Shown piece after piece: positions 1 through 6,041 of a stretch of 8,271 bases of DNA; positions within the stretch are counted from its first letter, which is position 1, and every line of letters begins with the position of its first letter. Position numbers and translations under genes: made by a program. Source of the stretch: Pseudomonadota bacterium (GTDB taxonomy: Bacteria; Pseudomonadota; Gammaproteobacteria; Burkholderiales; Burkholderiaceae); contig JAJYBQ010000101.1 in the NCBI GenBank assembly GCA_021778935.1, forward strand, positions 1-8,271, written 5' to 3'. The notes below the pieces were generated by a model. That model was not told the DNA's origin. It was given only the letters and a program-made list of their open reading frames with translations, and did no database searches.

Positions 1-249
1 GCCGCGAGCCACGAAATCGCCGTTTTTCCACAACGCGCCAAGACCGTACGGATTTGCCACCTCGACCTTGCCAGGCTCTCCCGCCACCGGCACCGGCGCC
101 GGTGCCGAAACCGTGGCCGGCGCCTCGGCAGCCGGCGCACCCTGCGCGACCGCGCCGGGCGTCCAGGCCGCGGCGCCGGCCATGAACGCCACCCCCAACA
201 CGAAAATCCGCGCCGCCGACGCGACGCGCCCAAACCGGTTGCCGAACAT
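1..249 (-). CDS. exbB: ExbB, TonB-system proton channel subunit (5' part only)
   Basis: This is the N-terminal part of an ExbB/TolQ/MotA-type inner-membrane protein that couples the proton gradient to TonB; the rest lies left of base 1. From the Met at 249 it has a basic N-terminus (MFGNRFGR), a hydrophobic stretch to about residue 28 and a likely signal-peptidase site after AVA (residues 33-35). An Ala/Pro-rich linker follows, then NPYGLGALWKNGDFVARG, which I recognise as the segment preceding the first ExbB membrane helix in betaproteobacteria. Three in-frame ATGs lie at 264, 255 and 249. I prefer 249 because GGAGAG sits just upstream at a normal spacing, but 264 cannot be excluded. The gene starts within about 20 bases of the tonB stop on the same strand, so the two are surely an operon, and exbD is expected further left. 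Confidence 0.82.
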   Translation of the reverse strand, partial: MFGNRFGRVASAARIFVLGVAFMAGAAAWTPGAVAQGAPAAEAPATVSAPAPVPVAGEPGKVEVANPYGLGALWKNGDFVARG

Positions 250-268
250 GCCCATGCTCTCCATTTCT

Positions 269-913
269 TCAATCCTGCAGCGTGAAGGTGTACGCCTGCG
301 CCACCCAACTCAACACCGGTTTGCCGTCGGCCGTGGCCGGACGGAACCGACAGCTTGAAATCCACTCTCGCGCCGAGACGTCCAGGCGCTCATACCCGCT
401 CGACCGCGTGATGTCCACCCGCGCCGGCAGGCCATTGATGCCGATCTCGATGCGCAACACGACGGTCCCGGCCTCCATATTGCGCCGCGACGACATTGGG
501 TAGTCCGGTTCCGCGGTGGCACACGAACTGCGATCCAGCGCCGGGCGTGTCCGTGCCACCGGCACCAGACGCGGTGGCGCCGGTCGAACCGCAACCGGAT
601 TCGGCGGCGGGGTGTGGACAACCTGGGTAATCGCATGCTGCGGCGGCGGAACCGCGACCGGGACATCGGGCGGCGGCACAAACGGCGGCGGCGGGATGTC
701 CAGCCTGGGCGGCGGCGGCGCGGCAGGTGGTGGCGGCGGCGGCGGCGTGTTTTCCTTGACGATCACCGTTTCGATCGGCTTGCGCACCGCATCGACGATC
801 TTGTGCGCCAAGCCGTTGACGAGCGCATAGATGACCACGACGTGCAGCAACGCAACGAAGGAAAGGCCCAACCAATGCCGTGCGGGGTTTCGTTGCTGCT
901 GGGCATAGTCCAT
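269..913 (-). CDS. tonB: Energy transducer TonB
   Basis: A complete 214-aa TonB, the periplasm-spanning protein that carries energy from ExbB/ExbD to outer-membrane siderophore, heme or vitamin B12 receptors. Residues 1-14 are cytoplasmic. Residues 15-35 form the single membrane anchor, with a His (H24) inside it as is typical of TonB helices. Residues 57-125 are a very proline-rich spacer (runs of 7 and 4 prolines) that reaches across the periplasm. About residue 131 to 214 is the C-terminal domain, with DYP at 137-139, GTVVLRIEIGINGLP at 149-163 and CRFRPA at 188-193. Cys131 and Cys188 are the only cysteines and could form a disulfide (inference). The promoter should lie in 914-1000, but I see neither a convincing -35/-10 pair nor a clear Fur box, although iron regulation is usual for the family. 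It is followed at once by exbB. Confidence 0.93.
   Translation of the reverse strand: MDYAQQQRNPARHWLGLSFVALLHVVVIYALVNGLAHKIVDAVRKPIETVIVKENTPPPPPPPAAPPPPRLDIPPPPFVPPPDVPVAVPPPQHAITQVVHTPPPNPVAVRPAPPRLVPVARTRPALDRSSCATAEPDYPMSSRRNMEAGTVVLRIEIGINGLPARVDITRSSGYERLDVSAREWISSCRFRPATADGKPVLSWVAQAYTFTLQD
702..749. repeat. GGC-rich simple repeat encoding TonB proline runs
   Basis: On the plus strand this stretch is nearly all GGC/GGT triplets. On the coding (minus) strand it reads as consecutive Pro codons of the TonB spacer, with a short Ala interruption. Such triplet runs can change length by slippage in multiples of three without breaking the frame. Confidence 0.6.
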
Positions 914-1120
914 CTGGTGATTTTATGCTGGAAATATGGCAAGAAGATTGCATGTCATTTTCGGGGTGGCCGAGGAGTTCCCGCGGGATGCGCAGTCCGT
1001 CGATGTCGCGAACGCCGCGGACGACCACCACGCCCGCCCGACGCGCGGCAAGCAACCACACCCGGCGCCGGGAATCTTTGCTAGAGTCCTCGCCGGCCCG
1101 CCCCGCACCAAGAAATCATC
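914..1120. promoter_or_regulatory. Divergent intergenic region between tonB and the 1121 gene
   Basis: This 207-base gap separates divergently transcribed tonB (minus) and the small plus-strand gene at 1121, so it should hold both promoters. The part next to tonB (about 914-960) is clearly more AT-rich than its surroundings, which suits a promoter. On the plus strand TGCTAGAGT at 1079-1087 resembles an extended -10 element for the 1121 gene, but no matching -35 is visible. I find no additional gene: the open frames crossing the gap run on into tonB or the 1121 gene on the wrong strand. Confidence 0.35.
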
Positions 1121-1531
1121 ATGTCTACGTCCCAGATCCTGTCTCTTCTGCAGCGCCGCGAGGAATTGCTCAAGGAACTCAGTCACGTTAACGGACAGAT
1201 CATCCGCATCGCACTGGAACATCATAGCGACATCGAGACGATCCCAGGCCTGGGGCGTGGCCGTGGCGCCAAGGGAGATGCAATCGGCGCGCGCCGCAGG
1301 TGGTTCAGCCGGGGAGAGATGCTCCAGCTCTCCCAAAAAATCCTGACCAAGCCGATGGCACAGGCAGAACTCGTGCGCAGCCTGCTGGCAGCCAAGGGCT
1401 ACGACAAGGATCTCCCGGCGTCGGAACAAGCGCGCTTCAAAAGTGCGGCGTACCAAGCCATTGCGGCCGCGATCAACGCCAAGCAGTTCCTGCGCGGGAA
1501 GGACGGAACGATTGCGCTCCGAAAGGCGTGA
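1121..1531 (+). CDS. Small conserved-type hypothetical protein, helical N-terminus
   Basis: A 136-aa protein of unknown function, and I do not recognise the family. Residues 3-35 are a charged, leucine-rich helix (ILSLLQRREELLKELSHVN) that could pair as a short coiled coil. Residues 44-60 are a Gly/Arg-rich basic linker (GLGRGRGAKG, ARRR). From about residue 62 the protein is helical again and ends in a segment like a winged-helix or HTH fold (AELVRSLLAAKGY, then AAYQAIAAAINAKQFLRGKDG). A helical oligomerisation part followed by a basic DNA-binding-like part suggests a nucleoid or regulatory protein, but that is inference. The start is the ATG at 1121; AAGAAA upstream is only a weak ribosome site. 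The gene is chromosomal, lies just left of the tRNA scar and is convergent with it. Confidence 0.7.
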   Translation: MSTSQILSLLQRREELLKELSHVNGQIIRIALEHHSDIETIPGLGRGRGAKGDAIGARRRWFSRGEMLQLSQKILTKPMAQAELVRSLLAAKGYDKDLPASEQARFKSAAYQAIAAAINAKQFLRGKDGTIALRKA

Positions 1532-1570
1532 CCCAACAAGGAAAACGCGGCGCAAACGCGCCGACGATTC

Positions 1571-1618
1571 TGGTAGGGGCAGTAGGAGTCGAACCTACGA
1601 CCTACGGATTAAGAGTCC
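1571..1618 (-). tRNA. 3' half of tRNA-Lys(CTT), displaced by integration (attachment-site scar)
   Basis: Read on the minus strand this is the 3' part of a tRNA. The CCA end is encoded at 1573-1571, preceded by discriminator A and acceptor strand TGCCCCT. A perfect 5-bp T stem encloses loop TTCGACT (GTAGG/CCTAC), after which come a 5-base variable region and anticodon loop CTCTTAA at 1615-1609. Counting back from position 76 puts CTT at 34-36, so it decodes AAG (Lys). The 5' anticodon-stem strand (GGGGA) pairs with TCCGT except at 28-42, and beyond it no D arm or 5' acceptor is present. The gene is therefore truncated near the anticodon stem. This fits a tyrosine recombinase that integrated in the tRNA. 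The rebuilt intact tRNA is predicted at the far right end, outside the window. Confidence 0.82.
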
Positions 1619-1640
1619 CCAATCAGCCGTATTTCGCACC

Positions 1641-1730
1641 ATTCCGGTGCGTTGACGAAACCCCAAAAATCGCTGTAACGCCATGATTTTCCGTCACTCT
1701 TGTAATGTGGCGGGATTCCGGCGCGTTGAC
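1641..1730 (+). repeat. Pair of 16-bp direct repeats beside the attachment site
   Basis: ATTCCGGTGCGTTGAC at 1641-1656 recurs as ATTCCGGCGCGTTGAC at 1715-1730, with one mismatch and starts 74 bp apart. Both lie between the tRNA scar and the integrase start, where lambda-type integrases have arm-type binding sites. They are therefore candidate integrase or excisionase sites. The second copy also supplies a TTGAC that could serve as the -35 of an integrase promoter. Confidence 0.6.
1666..1690. repeat. Short AT-rich inverted repeat in the attachment region
   Basis: AAAATC (1666-1671) and GATTTT (1685-1690) form a 6-bp inverted repeat with a 13-base spacer, between the two 16-bp direct repeats. 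It is short and could be chance, but lies where accessory factor sites (IHF, excisionase) are expected. Confidence 0.25.
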
Positions 1731-1755
1731 TACAATTCCCGAAATCTGCTTACAT
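1726..1755 (+). promoter_or_regulatory. Possible integrase promoter overlapping the GCTTACAT repeats
   Basis: TTGACT at 1726-1731 resembles a sigma-70 -35 element. TTACAT at 1750-1755 is a weak -10 with an 18-base spacer. The -10 candidate lies inside the first GCTTACAT repeat, so a protein bound to those repeats would block it; this would allow integrase self-repression. The match is modest and the assignment is inference. Confidence 0.3.
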
Positions 1756-1777
1756 AGTGCTTACATGGCGCTTACAT
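1748..1777 (+). repeat. Three GCTTACAT direct repeats, 11-bp phased
   Basis: GCTTACAT occurs at 1748-1755, 1759-1766 and 1770-1777, with starts exactly 11 bp apart, about one helical turn. A protein would therefore contact all three on one face of the DNA. They sit just before the integrase ribosome site, suggesting integrase arm sites, excisionase sites or an operator. Confidence 0.7.
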
Positions 1778-1806
1778 GGCGACCTGCGGATTCTGGGAGG
1801 GTGGGC

Positions 1807-3180
1807 ATGACGACGGAGACCGAGCGGCAAAACTTCACGGCGGGGCTGGTGGCGGCCCACCGTTGCGAGCCGGGGAAGCCTCAAGCCTTTTTATGGGACA
1901 AAGCCGCTCCCGGCCTGGGCCTGCGGGCGACCCCGACCGGCGCGAAGGCGTACATCTTCCAAGGCCGGTTTCAGGGAAATACCGTTCGCCTGACCATCGG
2001 GGAGCCGTCCGCCTGGTCCATCCCGCAGGCGCGCGAAAAGGCCCGCGAACTTCAGCGAACGATTGACCAAGGCCGCGACCCGCGCATCATCAAGGCGGAG
2101 ACCATCGCGGCGGACGTTGCCAAGCGCACGGCGGAGAAGAACGCCGGGGCGACCGTTGCCGACGTCTGGGCCGTCTACCTTGCCGACCGGAAATCGCATT
2201 GGGGAGAACGCCACTACGCGGACCATTTGCGGGCAGCCCAAGCCGGGGGCGAGAAGCCCAAGCGGGGATTGCCGCGCGGCAGTCTTACCGTGCCCGGTCC
2301 CTTGCATTCCCTGATGAGCGGCAAACTCGCCGACCTGGACGCGGAAACCGTCGAGGCATGGGCGAAGCGGGAGGCCGCCAAGCGACCGACCGGCGCGCGT
2401 CTTGCATGGCGACTGCTCAAGGGTTTCCTGGGCTGGTGCAGCGAACACAGGGAATACGCGCACCTGCTGCCCGCGCAGAATCCCGCCAAGACGACAAAGA
2501 GCCGGGAAGCCTTCGGCAAGCCCACCGCGAAGAAGGACGCCCTACAGCGCGAACAACTCAAACCCTGGTTTGCTGCCGTGGGAGCGATTCGCAGCCCTGC
2601 GGTATCGGCATACCTGCGCGCACTACTGCTGACCGGCGCACGGCCCGGCGAACTGCTGGACCTGCAATGGCGCGACGTGGAAACGCAATGGAAGGCGCTG
2701 GTCATCCGGGACAAGGTGGAGGGGGAGCGCATGATTCCGCTTACCCCCTACGTTGCCGCGATACTCGCCGAACTGCCGAAGTCGAACGAATGGGTATTCG
2801 CCAGCGAACGCGCCGCGCTGGAACTGCGGAAGTGGAAAACCGCCGACCGACCCGACAAGGCGAAGCCTACGGGACGAATTACGGTTCCCCGCGACCCGCA
2901 CGCGCTGGCGTGTAAGACCGCCGGAATCGAAGGGCTGACCCTGCACGGCCTGCGCCGTTCGTTTTCGAGTCTCACCGAATGGCTGGAAATCCCGGCCGGC
3001 GTGGTGGCGCAAATCATGGGGCACAAGCCAAGCGCGACCGCCGAGAAGCATTACAAGGTGCGCCCGCTGGACCTGCTGCGCATGCACCATGAGCGCATCG
3101 AGGCGTGGATTCTGAAAGAGGCAGGAATAGAGTTTGACGCGAAGGCCCCGCGATTGCAGGCCGTTGCCATAACGAAGTAA
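1807..3180 (+). CDS. Tyrosine recombinase (phage/island integrase)
   Basis: A 457-aa lambda-type integrase that catalyses site-specific integration and excision, here presumably at tRNA-Lys. Residues about 1-95 match the N-terminal arm-binding domain of P4-type integrases (AAPGLGLRATPTGAKAYIF, LTIGEPSAWSIPQAR). Residues 115-240 form the helical core-binding domain. The C-terminal catalytic domain has the full active set: Arg279 in TGARPGE, a Lys near DKVEGERMIPLT, His380 and Arg383 in HGLRR, His406 in MGHKP, and nucleophile Tyr416 in KHYKVRPLD. It looks active. The frame is open back to an ATG at 1705, but I choose 1807 because GGAGGG lies directly upstream at normal spacing and a longer product would read through the binding-site repeats. 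It points away from the tRNA scar. Confidence 0.93.
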   Translation: MTTETERQNFTAGLVAAHRCEPGKPQAFLWDKAAPGLGLRATPTGAKAYIFQGRFQGNTVRLTIGEPSAWSIPQAREKARELQRTIDQGRDPRIIKAETIAADVAKRTAEKNAGATVADVWAVYLADRKSHWGERHYADHLRAAQAGGEKPKRGLPRGSLTVPGPLHSLMSGKLADLDAETVEAWAKREAAKRPTGARLAWRLLKGFLGWCSEHREYAHLLPAQNPAKTTKSREAFGKPTAKKDALQREQLKPWFAAVGAIRSPAVSAYLRALLLTGARPGELLDLQWRDVETQWKALVIRDKVEGERMIPLTPYVAAILAELPKSNEWVFASERAALELRKWKTADRPDKAKPTGRITVPRDPHALACKTAGIEGLTLHGLRRSFSSLTEWLEIPAGVVAQIMGHKPSATAEKHYKVRPLDLLRMHHERIEAWILKEAGIEFDAKAPRLQAVAITK

Positions 3181-3187
3181 CCCCCTT

Positions 3188-3243
3188 TGCCGCGCCTAGG
3201 GTAGCTCCCGAAAAGGCCGTTCCCTTGCGGCCCTGGCGCGGCA
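3188..3243. terminator. Strong stem-loop after the integrase gene
   Basis: TGCCGCGCC plus AGGG (3188-3201, one bulged T at 3197) pairs with CCCTGGCGCGGCA (3231-3243), a 13-bp GC-rich stem. An inner GGCCG/CGGCC (3215-3219 with 3228-3232) could compete with it. It begins 7 bases after the integrase stop. No T-run follows, so it is not a classic intrinsic terminator. It may instead attenuate, protect mRNA ends or limit read-through into the gene at 3275. Confidence 0.45.
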
Positions 3244-3274
3244 TCCATCACAAGGGCGCGAAGGGAGCGCACGA

Positions 3275-3961
3275 ATGCCGCACTACCGACCGGACCCGCT
3301 GGACCCGACAAAGAATATTTCCGCAATCGACCTGCTGCGCCGCAATCCGACCGAAACACCGCCGCCGTGTCCGCGCATTCTGGCCGAACTACTCAAGGCC
3401 GACACCTGGACGCGCCGCGCTGCGCTGCTGATTCTGGCCGGGTATTCGCCAAGCAACATAACCGCTTCCGTAGTCGGCAGCCCGGCAGTAATTGCGCCCG
3501 AGTATCTGGACGGTACGACATGGGGAAAATTGAGTGAGGCCGGACTATCGCACCCGCGCCAGGGCGAAGCCTTCGAGGAATACTTGCGCCTTACCGGATA
3601 TGCCGCCGGTGGCGACCCGGACGAACGCAAGACGCCGTCGGAATGGTTGGCATGGGCGAAGAGCAAAGGATTTACGCCCTATTGGGAGCGTGAAACCCAA
3701 AGCGCGACCGACACGCCGGATGCAGGTTCGTCCTGGCAAGACAAAGCGCGGACGATTGCCGACGAGATCGACGGCGAGGATGCGGCGACTACCGGCGACC
3801 CGTGGTCCAGCCTTACGGACATGGCCGACCGCGTGGCGGAGAAAATGAGGGAGCGCGGCATTCATGGCCCGCATGGCCCGCTCTCCGGTAGCACCATCAA
3901 GCGCGAAGCATTGCAGGGTGGCCGCTGGCACCGGGAACGGAAAAAACCACTGCGCCGATAG
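3275..3961 (+). CDS. Conserved-type hypothetical protein of integrative elements
   Basis: A 228-aa soluble protein with no known function. The pattern resembles proteins I associate with integrase-proximal regions of proteobacterial islands and prophages, but I cannot name a family. Residues 1-45 are a Pro-rich leader (DPLDPTKNISAIDLLRR). Residues 46-90 are helical with hydrophobic clusters (WTRRAALLILAGYSPSN). Residues 92-140 include TWGKLSEAG and the WLAWAKSKGFTPYW segment typical of proteins that track element loci. Residues 150-190 are acidic and helical. The tail is basic and strikingly regular (RVAEKMRERGIHGPHGPLSG, then IKREALQGGRWHRER), suggesting nucleic-acid binding (inference). GGGAG about 8 bases before the ATG at 3275 supports the start. 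It may be co-transcribed with int if the intervening stem-loop is leaky. Confidence 0.75.
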   Translation: MPHYRPDPLDPTKNISAIDLLRRNPTETPPPCPRILAELLKADTWTRRAALLILAGYSPSNITASVVGSPAVIAPEYLDGTTWGKLSEAGLSHPRQGEAFEEYLRLTGYAAGGDPDERKTPSEWLAWAKSKGFTPYWERETQSATDTPDAGSSWQDKARTIADEIDGEDAATTGDPWSSLTDMADRVAEKMRERGIHGPHGPLSGSTIKREALQGGRWHRERKKPLRR

Positions 3962-4143
3962 CGGGGGGGAGCGGGGGAGATCGGGGAACCCCCAATTCCG
4001 GACTTCCCCCCGAACCATCAATCCCGTGGAAACCCTTTATTCATAAGGGTGTCCGGCAGTTCGCATTTCGCTTCCGGGGGGGAATTCCCCCGCGCAACGT
4101 TCCATCCATCGCGGCACATCGCTGCGCAAATGGAGCGACGGAA
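3962..4143. promoter_or_regulatory. 182-bp G-rich, palindrome-rich gap before the alpA-like gene
   Basis: This gap directly follows a stop codon and precedes the regulator-primase operon. It begins with G runs of 7, 5 and 4 (3963-3969, 3973-3977, 3983-3986). Three dyads follow: GGGGAA/TTCCCC (3983-3988 with 4004-4009), ACCCTT/AAGGGT (4032-4037 with 4045-4050, 7-base loop) and the perfect palindrome GGGGGAATTCCCCC (4078-4091). The operon promoter, operators and perhaps a replication origin for the primase could lie here; none can be assigned from sequence alone. A ribosome site, GGAG, lies about 7 bases before the ATG at 4144. Confidence 0.5.
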
Positions 4144-4368
4144 ATGCACGAGAACATCCCCCCCGGATTGGCGCAACTTGCGCGAGGCCGCGACCTAATC
4201 ACGCTGGCCGAAGTTGCCCGAGTTTTGAACAAAGCGCCCCAGACACTTCGAAAACTGCACAGCGCCGATGGTGCCGTTTACGGCATGCGCCCCCGGAAGA
4301 TTGGCGGGCGATTGCTCTGGGCCGTCGCCGACGTTGCCCGCGTCCTGGCTGGCGGGGGCGAAAAATGA
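4144..4368 (+). CDS. Small AlpA/MerR-like DNA-binding regulator
   Basis: A 74-aa protein with one helix-turn-helix domain of the AlpA/excisionase/MerR-like type. Residues 18-38 (LITLAEVARVLNKAPQTLRK) are the two DNA-binding helices. Residues 48-70 carry a wing (RPRKIGGRLLWAVADVARVL), where the family typically has a basic residue cluster, a Gly-rich turn and a small C-terminal helix. Relatives activate integrase or excision genes, or act as excisionase (family knowledge). Its last codons overlap the start of the primase-like gene by ATGA at 4365-4368, so the two are translationally coupled. It may bind the dyads in the gap before it or the GCTTACAT repeats before int (inference). Confidence 0.8.
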   Translation: MHENIPPGLAQLARGRDLITLAEVARVLNKAPQTLRKLHSADGAVYGMRPRKIGGRLLWAVADVARVLAGGGEK

Positions 4369-6041
4369 CCGTCGCCTCCCCCATCCTCAACGACTCCCGG
4401 CTTCCGCCGGGATTGGTGCGGGCCGTCATCGACCGTGCGCGCGCTGGCGATGATCTTGAAATCGCGGCGGCGGCTTTGGCCCACTATTGCGGGGTCGAGG
4501 GCATCGAGTGCCCCAGTCCCGAAGATATTGCCCAAGAAGCGACCGAGGCGGCGGCGACGATCGACAAGGCGCGGGAAATTTCTGACGCGTGGCCAATCCC
4601 AAAGCCGCTGCCGGCCGATCTGCTGCCCGTGCGGACGTTCGACTATGAACTGCTGCCCCCATCGCTCCGGGGGTGGATTCAAGACGCCGCCGAGCGTTTG
4701 CAGGCCCCGCCCGACTATCTGGCCGTCGCCGCGATGGTGGCCGCCGGTTCTGTCATCGGACGGCGCATAGCGATCCGCCCGAAGCGAAAAGACACCTGGA
4801 CCGAATTTGGCAACTTGTGGGGAATGATCGTCGGCGGACCGGGCACCGCAAAGAGCCCGTCCATCACGGACGGGACAAGCCATCTCCGACGGTTCGTAGC
4901 CACGGCGCGCAAAACGTATGAGCAGGAGCTCGCACAGTTTGACGCCATAACCGGCGAGCTCAAGCAGCGGGAGAAGGCCGCAAAAAAAACGGACGCGGTG
5001 GTAGTTGGCAAGCCACCACCGAAGCCGATCCACCGCCGATTCATCGTGAACGGTTCGACTGTCGAGGCGCTGCACGATCTTTGCCGCGAGAATCCGCAAG
5101 GTCTATTGGTCCTGCACGATGAACTTTCCGGGCTGCTGCGCGACCTCGAACGCGAGGAGCGGGCGAGCGACCGATCCTTTTACCTGCAATCGTGGGCGGG
5201 GAACGAGATCGTTACGCTCGACCGTATCCTGCGGGGAAAAGATCTCTGGGCGAGGGTGAATCTCTCACTTCTTGGCGGAGCGCAGCCGGACCGCATCGCC
5301 GGATTCGTGCGCAGCGTGGTGCGGGGCGGCGCGTCGAACGATGGACTTTTACAGCGGTTTGGCTTGACGGTCTGGCCGGACCATTCCGGCGAGTGGCGGA
5401 ACGTTGATCGATGGCGTGATTCCGAGGCGCGGGAGGCGGCGGGGGCGGCATTCGACCGCTTGCGCGACCTCGACCCCTTCGCCATCGGCGCGGAACTCGA
5501 CAAGTACGACGGCGACGACGGGGTTCCGTTCCTGCGGTTCGATAGCGGCGCGCAAGATGCGTTTTTTGATTGGCTCACCGAGCTGATGCGGGAAATAAAC
5601 GGCGACACATTGCATCCGGCGATGAGTGCGCACCTGTCGAAATATCGAAAACTTGTGCCCTCCCTGGCGCTTGGAATTCATTTGATCGACGGCGGGACCG
5701 GCCCCGTGTCGGAGGCCGCGTTGCTGCGCGCGCTCGCCTGGGCCGAATATTTGCGCACCCACGCGGAGCGGATGTACGGATGCGGGACGGCGCGCGAAAT
5801 TTCGTGCGCCCGGCTGATCTTGGGAAAGCTGCGCGCCGGTGCCATCGAGTACACGGACTCCGCCCGGCGGTCGTTTGACGCCCGGACGATTTGTCGGAAG
5901 CATTGGACCGGACTCGACAGGGAGGGCACCGCCGCCGGACTTGAACTGCTCGCCGACCTCGACTATCTGCGGCCGGAGATCACACAGACCGGCGGGCGGC
6001 CCGCCGTTGCGTGGATCGTGAACCCTGAGGCGCTGCGATGA
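4365..6041 (+). CDS. DUF3987-type primase/helicase-like ATPase (replication protein)
   Basis: A 558-aa P-loop ATPase resembling the DUF3987 family, which occurs on phages, satellites and plasmids as the helicase half of primase-helicase proteins. Residues 1-95 are a variable N-terminal region without a zinc finger or toprim motif. Residues 96-140 (PPSLRGWIQDAAERLQAPPD, then MVAAGSVIGRRIAIRPK) are the family lead-in. Walker A is GGPGTAKS (157-164, Lys163). Walker B is LLVLHDEL (Asp252, Glu253). WAGNEIVTLDRI, LLGGAQPDRI and the NDGLLQRFGL motif with a possible Arg finger (Arg331) follow in family order. The C-terminus (about 500-558) is a winged-helix-like part ending in TGGRPAVAWIVNPEALR. It probably unwinds or loads onto the element origin. 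ATGA overlaps join it to both neighbours, marking one operon. Confidence 0.88.
   Translation: MTVASPILNDSRLPPGLVRAVIDRARAGDDLEIAAAALAHYCGVEGIECPSPEDIAQEATEAAATIDKAREISDAWPIPKPLPADLLPVRTFDYELLPPSLRGWIQDAAERLQAPPDYLAVAAMVAAGSVIGRRIAIRPKRKDTWTEFGNLWGMIVGGPGTAKSPSITDGTSHLRRFVATARKTYEQELAQFDAITGELKQREKAAKKTDAVVVGKPPPKPIHRRFIVNGSTVEALHDLCRENPQGLLVLHDELSGLLRDLEREERASDRSFYLQSWAGNEIVTLDRILRGKDLWARVNLSLLGGAQPDRIAGFVRSVVRGGASNDGLLQRFGLTVWPDHSGEWRNVDRWRDSEAREAAGAAFDRLRDLDPFAIGAELDKYDGDDGVPFLRFDSGAQDAFFDWLTELMREINGDTLHPAMSAHLSKYRKLVPSLALGIHLIDGGTGPVSEAALLRALAWAEYLRTHAERMYGCGTAREISCARLILGKLRAGAIEYTDSARRSFDARTICRKHWTGLDREGTAAGLELLADLDYLRPEITQTGGRPAVAWIVNPEALR

Noticed and set aside
914..1000. Fur box upstream of tonB
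   Set aside because: The AT-rich stretch is suggestive, but I could not find a convincing 19-bp Fur-type palindrome.
390..1061. Minus-strand ORF of 223 codons overlapping tonB
   Set aside because: It is out of frame with tonB over most of its length, and its composition (Ala/Gly/Arg-rich) is that of a GC-rich shadow. The tonB frame has clear domains.
923..1555. Minus-strand ORF of 210 codons opposite the 1121 gene
   Set aside because: No recognisable motif or ribosome site. The opposite frame has a coherent helical protein with normal codon choice, although the 1121 gene itself is not a known family.
1300..1686. Plus-strand ORF across the tRNA scar, with the peptide VGAVGVEPTTYGL
   Set aside because: This peptide is the familiar artefact of translating the antisense of a tRNA T arm (GVEPTT). 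It overlaps the 1121 gene in another frame and has no ribosome site.
4278..5099. Minus-strand ORF of 273 codons opposite the primase-like gene
   Set aside because: It lies antisense to the Walker A region of a recognisable family and has shadow-type composition.
4365..6041. A complete bifunctional primase-helicase
   Set aside because: Walker A and B and DUF3987-type motifs are visible, but no zinc finger or toprim/AEP catalytic motif is seen in the N-terminal 95 residues.
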